From CAZBAF01 sp964490245 (GTDB lineage: Bacteria; Patescibacteriota; Saccharimonadia; Saccharimonadales; JACDBH01): a stretch of 64,000 nt of DNA. A program made the position numbers and the translations under genes. Below the pieces are notes generated by a model. The model saw nothing but the letters and a program-made list of their open reading frames with translations. It was not told the origin of the DNA and searched no databases. Below, in pieces: positions 31,545 through 40,020 of the stretch (position 1 is the first letter of the stretch; each line of letters starts with the position of its first letter). The stretch spans positions 1 to 64,000 of the forward strand of contig CAZBAF010000003.1 in assembly GCA_964490245.1 (NCBI GenBank), read 5' to 3'.

Positions 31545-31991
31545 GTGCAAAGCCAAGCCACAACCGTCGACGAGTACCTACAAAGCCTGCCGCCAGAGCG
31601 GCGCGCAGCAGTGAGCACCCTGCGCGATTTAGTGAAGAAAAACCTACCTGATGGCTATGTCGAAACCATGAACTGGGGCATGATTTCTTACGAGATACCA
31701 CTGAGCCGCTACCCGGACACATACAATAAGCAGCCACTCAATTATATTGCGCTTGCCAGCCAGAAGAATCATATGGCTATCTATATGCTGGGGCTTGGCG
31801 CCCGCCCTGGGGGTGAGGAGTCGTTTCGTCAGGCATGGGCCAGGACAGGCAAAAAGCTGGATATGGGCAAGAGCTGTATCCGGTTTAAAAAACTCGAGGA
31901 TATTCCGATGGATATTCTGGCCGAGGCTGTGGCTGCCGTATCACCCGAAGCATATATAAAATTTTATGAAGCCGGCAGGGCAAAGAAATGA
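31545..31991 (+). CDS. DUF1801-family protein
   Basis: 148 residues, GTG start. The pattern Thr-Val-Asp-Glu-Tyr-Leu...Leu-Pro-Pro-Glu-Arg-Arg-Ala, then Asn-Trp-Gly-Met-Ile-Ser-Tyr and a C-terminal Lys-Ser-Cys-Ile-Arg-Phe-Lys matches DUF1801/YdhG-like proteins, a fold related to frataxin-like and iron-chaperone proteins. The next gene's ATG overlaps its stop (ATGA). Confidence 0.8.
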   Translation: MQSQATTVDEYLQSLPPERRAAVSTLRDLVKKNLPDGYVETMNWGMISYEIPLSRYPDTYNKQPLNYIALASQKNHMAIYMLGLGARPGGEESFRQAWARTGKKLDMGKSCIRFKKLEDIPMDILAEAVAAVSPEAYIKFYEAGRAKK

Positions 31992-32707
31992 TTAGCTCGG
32001 TGCGGGATATTGGCAAGCTGGGCACTATTTTAGGGGTGTGGGCGCACCCCGACGATGAGGTGATGTCAATGTGCGGCATACTGTGTGCGGCGGTGGCCAA
32101 CGGCCAGACCGTGGCCTGCGTGACGGCCACGCGCGGCGAGGCGGGTGTGCAGGACGAGTCGCGCTGGCCGGCCGCCAGACTGGGCCGTATTCGCGAGCAG
32201 GAGCTTAAGGCGGCCTATCAGATTATCGGCATACAGAACCATCACTTTCTTGATTACCCGGACGGCGGTTGTGCCGAGATTGACGAGCGTCAGCCGGCTC
32301 AGCGCCTGGCGTCGCTGATTGCAGCTTATCAGCCCGACAGTATTTTTACCTTTGGGCCGGAGGGCATGACCGGGCATCCTGATCATCGGGCGGTATCGCG
32401 CTGGGTGGATCTGGCGGTTGCTCAGGCGGCGCAAAAGCCTAAGATCTATCATGCCGTACTGACCCCGGGCCAGTATCAGCAGATCGAGGCAGTGGACCGG
32501 CAATTTAATTTTTTCTTCAATATTGAGCGGCCGCCTATCTGTGACGAGAACGAATGTGCAGTTTGTCTAAAGCTGGATGATAATCTGTTTGACTGCAAGC
32601 TGAACTGCCTGCGGGTCATGCCGTCGCAGTACGAAAAAGTGCTGGAGGGATTTGGGGAAAGGCTGCGTCCCGGCCTGGGCGTGGAAGCTTTTGTTGATGC
32701 TGGATGA
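31988..32707 (+). CDS. LmbE/PIG-L-family N-deacetylase
   Basis: Zinc-dependent de-N-acetylase. The zinc motif Ala-His-Pro-Asp-Asp-Glu lies near residue 18 and the second zinc His motif Gly-His-Pro-Asp-His-Arg near 130. Family members act on GlcNAc conjugates (mycothiol, bacillithiol, GPI precursors, antibiotics). Substrate here unknown. 239 residues. Overlaps both neighbours, so part of a 31545-33434 operon. Confidence 0.9.
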   Translation: MISSVRDIGKLGTILGVWAHPDDEVMSMCGILCAAVANGQTVACVTATRGEAGVQDESRWPAARLGRIREQELKAAYQIIGIQNHHFLDYPDGGCAEIDERQPAQRLASLIAAYQPDSIFTFGPEGMTGHPDHRAVSRWVDLAVAQAAQKPKIYHAVLTPGQYQQIEAVDRQFNFFFNIERPPICDENECAVCLKLDDNLFDCKLNCLRVMPSQYEKVLEGFGERLRPGLGVEAFVDAG

Positions 32708-33434
32708 GCTAAGGGCCGAGCTGCGGACGCTGGCTGATCCGGCGAAAACCGCATTCTACCCGCGCTTTTTTAAGGCCGGTCCAGGCCAGTATGCCGAGGG
32801 CGATCAGTTTCTGGGTGTGACCGTACCGCAGCAGCGGGCTCTCGCTAAAAAATACAGCCATTTATGGCTGGGCGATATCGAAAAGCTGATAACCAGCCCC
32901 TGGCACGAAGAACGCCTGACAGGACTGATCCTGCTGGTGAATGCCTATAAAAGGGGCAGCGCGAACGCCCGCCAGGAGATTTATAACTTTTATATGACGC
33001 ATCTCGGACAGGTAAACAACTGGGATCTGGTGGACAGCTCGGCACCGTATATTGTCGGCCCGCAGCTTGCAGCCAGCCCATACAAAATGAAGGTGCTGTC
33101 CAAACTGGCAGCCTCAGGCAACCTGTGGGAGCGGCGCATTGCCATGCTGAGCACCTTTCACTACATAAAGCAGGGCAGGGCGAATGAGGCGCTGATAATA
33201 GCCGATATATTACTGCATGATCCGCACGATCTGATCCAAAAAGCTGTTGGCTGGATGCTTCGTGAGCTTGGCAAAAGGGTGGACCGTCAGCTGTTGATGG
33301 ATTTTCTCAACCGGCACGCTGCCACCATGCCGCGCACCACGCTGCGTTATGCGATTGAACATTTTGACAGTGGCACGCGGCAGTACTATCTTGCACTCAA
33401 AGATACTAAGCCAGCGCGTCGAGTACACCCTTAA
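32697..33434 (+). CDS. DNA alkylation repair protein (AlkD-like)
   Basis: HEAT-like repeat DNA glycosylase family: Gln-Phe-Leu-Gly-Val-Thr-Val-Pro, Lys-Lys-Tyr, Trp-His-Glu-Glu-Arg, Asn-Asn-Trp-Asp-Leu-Val-Asp, Gly-Trp-Met-Leu-Arg-Glu-Leu-Gly-Lys are the conserved helices of AlkD proteins that remove N3/N7 alkylpurines. 245 residues. The start at 32697 overlaps the previous gene by 11 bases. Its 3' end overlaps the flavin reductase gene on the other strand by 29 bases. Confidence 0.9.
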   Translation: MLDELRAELRTLADPAKTAFYPRFFKAGPGQYAEGDQFLGVTVPQQRALAKKYSHLWLGDIEKLITSPWHEERLTGLILLVNAYKRGSANARQEIYNFYMTHLGQVNNWDLVDSSAPYIVGPQLAASPYKMKVLSKLAASGNLWERRIAMLSTFHYIKQGRANEALIIADILLHDPHDLIQKAVGWMLRELGKRVDRQLLMDFLNRHAATMPRTTLRYAIEHFDSGTRQYYLALKDTKPARRVHP

Positions 33435-33936
33435 TAGCGGACGCGGTGGCCTCGGCGTCAATAACGGTGCCGTCGAGCTCAATTTCTTTTTTAAAGCGCA
33501 GGTTTGCTTCGGGCTGAATCATCTTGGGCTTCAAAAACTCGAACACACCGTGCAGGTGGTTAATGGCGCGGGCGCCGCCCACCCAGCCATAGCCGATAAA
33601 GGCGAGCGGTTTGTCCTCCCACTCTTTATATATCCAGTCGATGGCGGTCTTTAGTACGGCGGTGTAGCTGTGATTGTATTCGGCCGTCAGAATCAGCACG
33701 GCATCGGCATCGGCGACCATTTTTGTCCACTTGACAGCGTTTGGATCGGTCGGCTGGAAACGCTCATCGGATGATGTGACCGGCAAGTCATAAAAGGGCA
33801 ACGGCATCTGCCTGAAGTCGGCAACCGTCACCTCAAAGCGGCCGTATGGCTCGAGATGGGTCTGGACGTGCTCGAGAATTTTATCAGCGATACGGTTTTC
33901 GCGTACACTACTTAATACAATCAACAGTTTCTTCAT
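33406..33936 (-). CDS. NADPH-dependent FMN reductase-family protein
   Basis: 176-residue flavodoxin-like protein: N-terminal Lys-Leu-Leu-Ile-Val-Leu-Ser-Ser-Val-Arg (FMN phosphate loop) and Thr-Ala-Glu-Tyr-Asn-His-Ser (flavin ring loop) are diagnostic. Reduces FMN, quinones or azo compounds with NAD(P)H. It is followed upstream on the same strand by an ArsR regulator 15 bases away, which likely controls it. Confidence 0.9.
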   Translation of the reverse strand: MKKLLIVLSSVRENRIADKILEHVQTHLEPYGRFEVTVADFRQMPLPFYDLPVTSSDERFQPTDPNAVKWTKMVADADAVLILTAEYNHSYTAVLKTAIDWIYKEWEDKPLAFIGYGWVGGARAINHLHGVFEFLKPKMIQPEANLRFKKEIELDGTVIDAEATASAIKGVLDALA

Positions 33937-33951
33937 GCTGCCTCCTTGCAG

Positions 33952-34224
33952 TTAGAGTTTTTCGGGATTTATACCGAGCCGCCTGAACAGCTCGTGGTTG
34001 AGTTCATAGTTTTTCTCAGTGCCTGTTTTTTGCTCGGTGATGATGCCGGCCTCAACCAGTTTTTTGAAATGATGGCTCATGGCCGGCTGCGACAGGGGCG
34101 AGCAGGTGCGTGCCTCGCTCCAGCTGGCTCGGTCGGCCGGGCGGCGTGCGATGGTACGCACAATAGCCAGCCTGGTCTTATCGCCCAGGGCTTTAAAGAT
34201 TGCTACAAAGTCGTCCTCATGCAT
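33952..34224 (-). CDS. ArsR-family transcriptional regulator
   Basis: A 90-residue winged-helix protein: Phe-Lys-Ala-Leu-Gly-Asp-Lys-Thr-Arg-Leu-Ala-Ile, then Leu-Ser-Gln-Pro-Ala-Met-Ser-His-His-Phe-Lys-Lys-Leu (recognition helix). The start at 34224 is set by TATACT (34232-34237 on the minus strand) ending 7 bases upstream. No cysteine pair for classic metal sensing in the recognition helix (a lone Cys precedes it). Controls itself and the flavin reductase by inference. Confidence 0.88.
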   Translation of the reverse strand: MHEDDFVAIFKALGDKTRLAIVRTIARRPADRASWSEARTCSPLSQPAMSHHFKKLVEAGIITEQKTGTEKNYELNHELFRRLGINPEKL

Positions 34225-34249
34225 GAGACTAAGTATATAGTATTTCAAA

Positions 34250-34267
34250 TATTTAAACATGTAAATA
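34250..34267. promoter_or_regulatory. Operator-like palindrome TATTTA-N6-TAAATA
   Basis: AT-rich inverted repeat in the -35 region of the ArsR gene, of the type bound by ArsR dimers. The following bases to 34485 contain a GTTAAGT/ACTTAAC hairpin (about 34297-34328) and no gene. Confidence 0.55.
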
Positions 34268-34499
34268 CTTAAATATTATAACTTCGCTCCACAGTCTGTT
34301 AAGTGCGATTTATATAAATAGACTTAACGGCTGATAAATCTATTTGATCAAGGCTTTATGGCACTAGGGGTGCATGCTGATGATTGTGTCTGGCGACTGT
34401 CCGAGAGGCTACTGGCAGGGCAGGAGAACCGGTTAATGAATGGGCGCCTGAACAGGACTGCCTCTTCATAGCGAGCACGATTTGCTATACTAAACAGAT

Positions 34500-35171
34500 A
34501 TGGAGTTACGAATTAGCAGACGGCACCTGCCCTATGCGCCTGCAATTTTACTCAGCGTGCTGAGCGTGGGACTTTTAACCACCAGATTTATCGGCACTGG
34601 AACGAGCCGGTTTTCCTTTATGGCCTGGAACCTTTTCCTGGCCTGGCTGCCGCTGCTGTGGGCCGGTTTGTTGGTGCGCGGTCTCAAGAAAAAGCAGTTT
34701 ACTACACCTAAAAACATACTGTGGGCCGGCTTGTGGCTGGCTTTTCTGCCCAATACGTTCTATCTGGTGACGGACTACATACACTTACGTCGGTCACTGC
34801 CCTCGACCATACTGTTTGATGCGGTGATGTTGACCGCGTTTGCGCTGGTGGGCATTGTGCTGGGTTGCACGAGCATATATTTTATTCATTTACAGCTTGC
34901 AAAGCGCTTGCGGCGTAACGCTGTCTGGGCGATTTTGCTCACATGCTTTGCGCTGTCGAGCCTGGCAATATACCTGGGCAGATATCTGGGCTGGAACAGC
35001 TGGGATCTGGCATTGAATCCCTTTTATATCCTGCTTGATCTGTCCGATAGGTTGACCAGCATTGACGGTCTTAGCGTTACGGCCGGCACGACGGTACTGT
35101 TCTTTTGCTTTATTTCTGCGACTTACGCCGCCTTTTACAGCGCTATTAAAGCCGTGCGTATCATAAAATAG
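34500..35171 (+). CDS. DUF1361 membrane protein
   Basis: 223 residues with six hydrophobic helices. The DUF1361 signatures are clear: Trp-Asn-Leu-Phe-Leu-Ala-Trp-Leu-Pro-Leu, Phe-Leu-Pro-Asn-Thr-Phe-Tyr-Leu-Val-Thr-Asp and Leu-Gly-Arg-Tyr-Leu-Gly-Trp-Asn-Ser-Trp-Asp. Function of the family unknown. TATACT (34486-34491) ends 8 bases before the ATG. Confidence 0.88.
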   Translation: MELRISRRHLPYAPAILLSVLSVGLLTTRFIGTGTSRFSFMAWNLFLAWLPLLWAGLLVRGLKKKQFTTPKNILWAGLWLAFLPNTFYLVTDYIHLRRSLPSTILFDAVMLTAFALVGIVLGCTSIYFIHLQLAKRLRRNAVWAILLTCFALSSLAIYLGRYLGWNSWDLALNPFYILLDLSDRLTSIDGLSVTAGTTVLFFCFISATYAAFYSAIKAVRIIK

Positions 35172-35189
35172 AGTATACTTATTACAGAT

Positions 35190-36845
35190 ATGAGACAGAT
35201 ACGGGATTTAGTGCAGGCGACTGTTCGCGATCTTTACGGGCAGGATGTTGCTATTCAGCTGACGCGGCCGGACGAGCAGTTCGGTGATTATGCAACCAAT
35301 GTGGCGCTGCAGCTGGCCGGCAAGTTGGCAGATCCGCCGGCTGGCGGGCCGCGTGAAATCGCCCAGGCGATTACCGGCAGGCTGCAGCACGAACTGATCG
35401 CCAAAGCAGAAGTAGCCGGTCCGGGGTTTATTAATATTACTGTCAGTGATGAGGCGCTTGCTGCGCAGTTGGATGCTCAGGTATCGCAACCCTATGCCGG
35501 CCAGACCATGGTGATTGAGACCAACAACCCTAATCCGTTCAAGGCCATGCATATCGGACACGCTTTTAATGCCATTGTGGCGGATACGATAGCCAATCTG
35601 ATTGAATCCGGCGGTGCGCATACTTACCGTGTCAGCTATCACGGCGATGTGGGGCTGCATGTGGGTAAAAGCATGTATAGCCTGCTGGCATACGTGGATG
35701 GTGATCCGGCCAGGCTCCAACAGGTGCCCGCGGCCGAGCGCAACAGTTTTATGTCGCGTATGTACGCCGAGGGGTCCAAAGCATATAAAGAGGACGAACA
35801 GGCTAAGGCCAGAATAGACGAGCTGGCCAAAATGTCGTTCACACGCGAGGACAGAGTGTATGCAGAGGTGTATGAAATTTGCAAAGCCTGGAGTTTTGAG
35901 CAAATAGACGAAATTGTAGCGCGACTGGGCAATAAGCCGGTTGAACGGCGTTTTCTGGAGAGCGAGGCTGATGCGCGCGGTGTGCCGATTGTGCGCGCCA
36001 ACGTGCCGGAAGTGTTCCAGGAAAGCGACGGTGCACTTATCTTTAAGGGCAGCGAGCATGGCAGTTTTGATAATGTGTTTGTCAGCAATCGGGGGCTGGG
36101 TCTGTACGGTGCCCGCGACCTAGGTCTCATGCAGCTCAAGAATGAGCAATATCATCCCGACAAAAGCTTTATTGTCACTGGCGGTGAGCAGGCAATGTAT
36201 TTTAAAGGTGTGCTGGCTGCAGCCGGCTTGGCCATGCCCGAGCTTAAGGACAAGACCGTTAATATCCCGACTGGCCTGGTCAAGCTGACCACCGGCAAGA
36301 TGAGTTCACGCACCGGCGAGGTGGTAGAGATCAGCTGGCTGTTTGATCAGATTGCGGATGCAGTGACGGCGCGCGGCGGCGAGCCGACCGATCCGATGAT
36401 TGCGGCGGTGCTGCGGTATGAATTTTTGCGGGTGCGGATCGGCGGTGACGTCATATTCGATATCAACGAGGCGGTGAGCATCACCGGTAACAGCGGACCG
36501 TACCTGCAGTATGCTCACGCCCGGGCGCGCTCAATCCTGCGTAAAGCGCCTGCAGGGCAAAACACAGCAGGCAAAGACCTGAACCTTGAAGCCGACGAAA
36601 GAAGCCTGGCAAGAAAAATCGGCGAGTACGCCGAGGTAGCAGAGCTGGCAACAATCGAGCTCATGCCGCACCATATCTGTAACTATCTGTATGAACTGGC
36701 GCAAAAGTTTAACAGCTTTTACGAGCACAATCGGGTTATTGATGATCCGCGCCAGGACATACGGCTCTATCTGGTGCAAAAATATGCCGACACCCTCAGA
36801 AGAGGCCTGACCCTCCTCGGCATCCACGCCCCGGAACAGATGTAG
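35190..36845 (+). CDS. argS: Arginine--tRNA ligase
   Basis: Class I synthetase charging tRNA-Arg. 551 residues: ArgRS N-terminal additional domain (1-110), Asn-Pro-Asn-Pro-Phe-Lys-Ala-Met-HIGHAFN near 115-125, Gly-Lys-Met-Ser-Ser-Arg-Thr-Gly in place of KMSKS near 370, DALR-type anticodon domain at the C terminus ending Thr-Leu-Leu-Gly-Ile. TATACT ends 10 bases before the ATG. Confidence 0.97.
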   Translation: MRQIRDLVQATVRDLYGQDVAIQLTRPDEQFGDYATNVALQLAGKLADPPAGGPREIAQAITGRLQHELIAKAEVAGPGFINITVSDEALAAQLDAQVSQPYAGQTMVIETNNPNPFKAMHIGHAFNAIVADTIANLIESGGAHTYRVSYHGDVGLHVGKSMYSLLAYVDGDPARLQQVPAAERNSFMSRMYAEGSKAYKEDEQAKARIDELAKMSFTREDRVYAEVYEICKAWSFEQIDEIVARLGNKPVERRFLESEADARGVPIVRANVPEVFQESDGALIFKGSEHGSFDNVFVSNRGLGLYGARDLGLMQLKNEQYHPDKSFIVTGGEQAMYFKGVLAAAGLAMPELKDKTVNIPTGLVKLTTGKMSSRTGEVVEISWLFDQIADAVTARGGEPTDPMIAAVLRYEFLRVRIGGDVIFDINEAVSITGNSGPYLQYAHARARSILRKAPAGQNTAGKDLNLEADERSLARKIGEYAEVAELATIELMPHHICNYLYELAQKFNSFYEHNRVIDDPRQDIRLYLVQKYADTLRRGLTLLGIHAPEQM

Positions 36846-36858
36846 CCCGGGCCAAAAC

Positions 36859-36898
36859 TTTCCACACTTTTGGTCCAGCTGGACACAAAATGTAGAAA
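36859..36898. repeat. 40-bp imperfect palindrome, copy 2 (3' of argS)
   Basis: TTTCCACA...GTCCAGCTGGAC...TGTAGAAA with exact central symmetry at 36878/36879. It shares the core and arms with copy 1 at 4612-4647. Confidence 0.7.
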
Positions 36899-36907
36899 TT
36901 GGGCGGG

Positions 36908-36916
36908 TTATCCACA
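36908..36916 (+). promoter_or_regulatory. DnaA-box match
   Basis: TTATCCACA, a perfect DnaA box, 10 bases after the palindrome. Single, so not an origin by itself. Confidence 0.4.
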
Positions 36917-36967
36917 TAAGCGGTATTTTTTGCTATATTACCTCTGTAGGTAAGGAGCTTATATTTT

Positions 36968-37441
36968 ATGGCCGAATCAAAAAACACACCCCAGACCGCG
37001 CGGGAGAAAAAGATCGCCGCAGCGGCCCGCGCCAAAGCGCTGCGCGAAAAGGCCGCAGAAGCGCGTGAAAACACCCGCATCGGCAAACAGCTAAGCGGCT
37101 TTATGGACTTTGTCCGCACCCAGGGTGTGGTCGGTCTGGCTGTCGGTTTGGCAATCGGTACCCAGGCAGGGGCAACCGTTCGGGCAATTGTTGAGGGCTT
37201 CATCAACCCGATCGTGGCGTTTCTGGTTGGCAGCCAGGAGGGCCTGATGAATGCAAAGTGGCATGTGGTGGGGCCGGATAGCGAAACAACCCAGTACTTG
37301 TTTACCTGGGGCGAAAGAACGCTGTCTATCAGCTGGGGGTCTATTCTGTCATCGCTTATCACGCTGCTGGCAGTGGCCGCCGTTATTTACTTTGTGGTAA
37401 AGGGCTTTAAGCTCGATAAGCTCGACAAGAAAAAGGATTAG
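36968..37441 (+). CDS. mscL: Large-conductance mechanosensitive channel
   Basis: MscL opens under membrane tension to release solutes during osmotic downshock. Residues about 40-90 contain the channel start (Phe-Met-Asp-Phe-Val-Arg-Thr-Gln-Gly-Val-Val-Gly-Leu-Ala-Val-Gly) and pore helix; a second helix is near 120-145, then a basic tail. The N terminus has an extra 38 residues of Lys/Ala/Glu-rich helix. TAAGGAG is 12 bases before the ATG. 157 residues. Confidence 0.9.
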   Translation: MAESKNTPQTAREKKIAAAARAKALREKAAEARENTRIGKQLSGFMDFVRTQGVVGLAVGLAIGTQAGATVRAIVEGFINPIVAFLVGSQEGLMNAKWHVVGPDSETTQYLFTWGERTLSISWGSILSSLITLLAVAAVIYFVVKGFKLDKLDKKKD

Positions 37442-37576
37442 GTTTAGCACGGAGACCGGGGTTTTAGTGCGGGCCTGATTCATTATCTGCGCCCCAAACT
37501 CTGCACGCTGTACTCTTTTCTCCTTCTCAGTGTATACTGATAGCCATAAACACCATAAAAACAGGAGTAACACCCT

Positions 37577-37843
37577 ATGTACATTATTAAATTGTTAAAG
37601 CGCAAAGATGCGTCGTCAGTCATCGTTGCCATCATTGTGGCTTTAATCCTCAACACGGTTTTGTTTGTACTGACAAACGACCTGGCGACCTATCTGTCGG
37701 GTATCGAGACAGTCGGCGGTACGGCATGGCGTGAAGAGGTCGTTCGTCCGCTGATCAGCGCCGGTCTGCAGCTTATCGCACTTGAGGCGCTGCTGCGTGT
37801 GGTGATATTTGTTCGTCCGTATTTTGTCCGCAGAAAGCGCTAG
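37577..37843 (+). CDS. Small membrane protein (88 aa)
   Basis: Two hydrophobic helices (about 13-35 and 62-80), a basic N terminus (Lys-Leu-Leu-Lys-Arg-Lys) and a basic end (Arg-Arg-Lys-Arg). CAGGAG lies 10 bases before the ATG, and an intrinsic terminator follows, so it is a monocistronic unit. No family recognised. Confidence 0.65.
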   Translation: MYIIKLLKRKDASSVIVAIIVALILNTVLFVLTNDLATYLSGIETVGGTAWREEVVRPLISAGLQLIALEALLRVVIFVRPYFVRRKR

Positions 37844-37864
37844 ATAACGATACTGCGTACACCA

Positions 37865-37897
37865 GCCGCCCCCAAGTACTAGGGGGCGGCTTTTTTT
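37865..37897 (+). terminator. Intrinsic terminator
   Basis: GCCGCCCCC/GGGGGCGGC with an 8-base loop and seven T. Confidence 0.93.
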
Positions 37898-37936
37898 ACG
37901 GGCCGTGCCCGCCGCCCGAGTTGCTATAATGAAGGC

Positions 37937-38332
37937 ATGCAGTTGAGTGATACGGAGTGGCGCAAAAAACTAAGCAAGGAGCAATACCTTGTTATGCGCG
38001 AGGGCAACACCGAGATGCCGTTCAGCGGCAAGCTGCTGCATACCACCGACACGGGCGTCTATGCCTGTGCGGCCTGCGGTGCCGAGCTGTTTGATTCGGA
38101 GACAAAGTTTGACAGTGGCTCCGGTTGGCCCAGTTTTTATAACGTGAAAGATACTGAGGCAGTGCAGCTCAAAGAAGATGTTTCGCATGGCCTGCACCGT
38201 GTTGAGGTAACCTGCGCGACCTGCGGCAGTCACTTGGGGCATGTGTTTCACGATGCGCCCGACCAGCCGACGGGTCTTCGTTTTTGTATAAATTCGGTCG
38301 CTTTGGATTTAAAGAAAGGGGGCGGGGCATGA
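37937..38332 (+). CDS. msrB: Peptide-methionine (R)-S-oxide reductase
   Basis: Repairs oxidised methionine (R form). 131 residues: zinc cysteines Cys-Ala-Ala-Cys and Cys-Ala-Thr-Cys, Gly-Ser-Gly-Trp-Pro-Ser-Phe, and the catalytic Arg-Phe-Cys-Ile-Asn-Ser near the C terminus. The resolving Cys of some MsrBs is absent where expected. TATAAT (37925-37930) ends 6 bases before the ATG (leaderless). Confidence 0.95.
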   Translation: MQLSDTEWRKKLSKEQYLVMREGNTEMPFSGKLLHTTDTGVYACAACGAELFDSETKFDSGSGWPSFYNVKDTEAVQLKEDVSHGLHRVEVTCATCGSHLGHVFHDAPDQPTGLRFCINSVALDLKKGGGA

Positions 38333-38727
38333 CGATCAGAACAGAGGATCAGGGCATCTGCATAGAGCTGCACGGTCAGGAGCAGTTCTGGGCTTTGCGT
38401 GCCAAGATAAGTATTTTAAAAGAAACAATCAAAAATGTCCGTTTTGAAACCATGTTCCGTGATTGGCGCAAATGGGAAGTGCGTATGCCCGGTACCCATG
38501 CGCCCAAACTGTTGCTGGCCGGCTCGTACTGGACCGAGGAAGGTTGGGATTTTCTGTATATCCGCCGTCCCATCGGTTTCATTAACCCGCGGGTCGAAAA
38601 CGTGTTGGTGATAGAAACCGACCAGAACCGCTACCGCCGCGTCATCGTGTCGTCAAACGAGGAAGAAGCCTCGGGGATTATTAAATGGTGGAACCGCCAG
38701 AACAAGTCGAAAAAGAGCAAGCAGTAG
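38329..38727 (+). CDS. Hypothetical protein coupled to msrB
   Basis: 132 residues, ATGA overlap with msrB. Beta-rich with Trp-rich centre (Phe-Arg-Asp-Trp-Arg-Lys-Trp-Glu-Val-Arg) and a Lys/Ser tail. It could be a PH-like domain; I do not recognise a named family. The next gene begins 43 bases inside it. Confidence 0.6.
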   Translation: MTIRTEDQGICIELHGQEQFWALRAKISILKETIKNVRFETMFRDWRKWEVRMPGTHAPKLLLAGSYWTEEGWDFLYIRRPIGFINPRVENVLVIETDQNRYRRVIVSSNEEEASGIIKWWNRQNKSKKSKQ

Positions 38728-39941
38728 CTCCTCCCGTGCCGCCGCGCCGCTCCGCCAAACGCGGCTGGCTTGTATTCGCGGCTGTTGCCCTGATTGGCGT
38801 CATTGCGGCAGGCGCGTGGGCGGTTGCCGGCCGCGACACAGGCGCGCCTGATACTGGCACGAACGGGCAGGAAGCGGCCGAATCCGAACCCGAGCCCAAA
38901 ACTTCCATCAGGCTGCTGGCAACCGGCGACTGGATAGCGCATGATTCACTCAACGACCAGGCAAAAACAGACGAAGGCTACAATTATGCACAGTTTTTGA
39001 CTGCCATGAAGCCGTTCTTTGCCGACAGCGATGTTAATTTCTGCAACCAGGCAACACTGGCCGCCGGCGAGCAGTTCGGTATTAGCGGCTACCCGGCTTT
39101 TAATGCACCGACTCAATGGATAGATGATATGCGTGGGTTTGGCTGCAATCTTATCAACACCGGTACCAATCACACCAACGACAAAGGGCAGCGGCCCATC
39201 ACTGCACAGCTTAATTACTGGGATGAGCAAGAGGGTGTGTTTGCGGTGGCCGGATCCAACCGCCGCACAGAAGAGCAGCGCGAAGTCCGTTATTTTGAGG
39301 CCGAAGGCGTTAAGTTTGCGTTTTTGTCCTACAGCACCTATACCAATATTGCCAATCCCAATCCGTACAGTCTTAACATGTTTAACGAGCCGTTGGTGAC
39401 CGAGCAAATGACAGAGGCACGCCAGCAGGCCGATATTGTCATTGTCAGCATGCGCTGGGGGACGGAATACTCATCCGAAATCAATCCCGCTCAAGAGGCT
39501 GCAGCGCAAAAACTGGCCGATCTGGGTGCCGATATTGTGCTGGGGCATGGCCAGCATGTGCTCGGTCCGGTCAAGCGGCTGACCGGTGCGGCCGGCCGCG
39601 AGACAATTGTCTGGCACGGCTTAGGTAATTTTTTGAATACCCAGCTGGAGACCGAGGCTCTGACCGGCTGCGTGGCCCAGTTTGACATTGATATATCCAG
39701 CAAAAAGGTTACCCAGAACCTCTGCCTGCCGTTCTATATGCATTACGAATGGACGGCCGAGCAGGCTGCAGCCAGCGACCTATTGGCGCGCCGCAATATC
39801 CAGATGGTGCCGCTGTTTAATGCACAGGATTTGATTGCAAAATCGCAGCTGCAAACAACCGCCGAGGCACAAATGGATCGTATTCGCACCATTGTTAACA
39901 TGTATGCCGAAGTCCCTGTTATCAACGCGCAGGATATGTAG
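38685..39941 (+). CDS. CapA-family membrane-anchored protein
   Basis: 418 residues: cytoplasmic Pro/Glu-rich start, one membrane helix (about 27-47), a Gly/Glu linker, then a CapA/PgsA-type metallophosphatase-like domain (Leu-Leu-Ala-Thr-Gly-Asp-Trp-Ile, Asn-Thr-Gly-Thr-Asn-His-Thr-Asn-Asp, Met-Arg-Trp-Gly-Thr-Glu-Tyr, Gly-His-Gly-Gln-His-Val-Leu-Gly). The family is linked to poly-gamma-glutamate capsule synthesis but capBC are not seen here, so another surface role is possible. The domain faces outside. Confidence 0.85.
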   Translation: MVEPPEQVEKEQAVAPPVPPRRSAKRGWLVFAAVALIGVIAAGAWAVAGRDTGAPDTGTNGQEAAESEPEPKTSIRLLATGDWIAHDSLNDQAKTDEGYNYAQFLTAMKPFFADSDVNFCNQATLAAGEQFGISGYPAFNAPTQWIDDMRGFGCNLINTGTNHTNDKGQRPITAQLNYWDEQEGVFAVAGSNRRTEEQREVRYFEAEGVKFAFLSYSTYTNIANPNPYSLNMFNEPLVTEQMTEARQQADIVIVSMRWGTEYSSEINPAQEAAAQKLADLGADIVLGHGQHVLGPVKRLTGAAGRETIVWHGLGNFLNTQLETEALTGCVAQFDIDISSKKVTQNLCLPFYMHYEWTAEQAAASDLLARRNIQMVPLFNAQDLIAKSQLQTTAEAQMDRIRTIVNMYAEVPVINAQDM

Positions 39942-40020
39942 GATTTACAACGTGGTTTCGCCCGGGCCTTAAGCAGTATGGTAAGGTAAGGGTACTGTCA
40001 TTAAAAACAGGAGGACCACT

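Noticed and set aside
34340..34480. Possible tRNA between the ArsR and DUF1361 genes
   Set aside because: A D-arm-like piece is seen but no acceptor or T-arm can be paired.
36859..36916. Replication origin (DnaA boxes)
   Set aside because: Only one perfect box and one or two weak ones, and no dnaA, dnaN or AT-rich unwinding region nearby.
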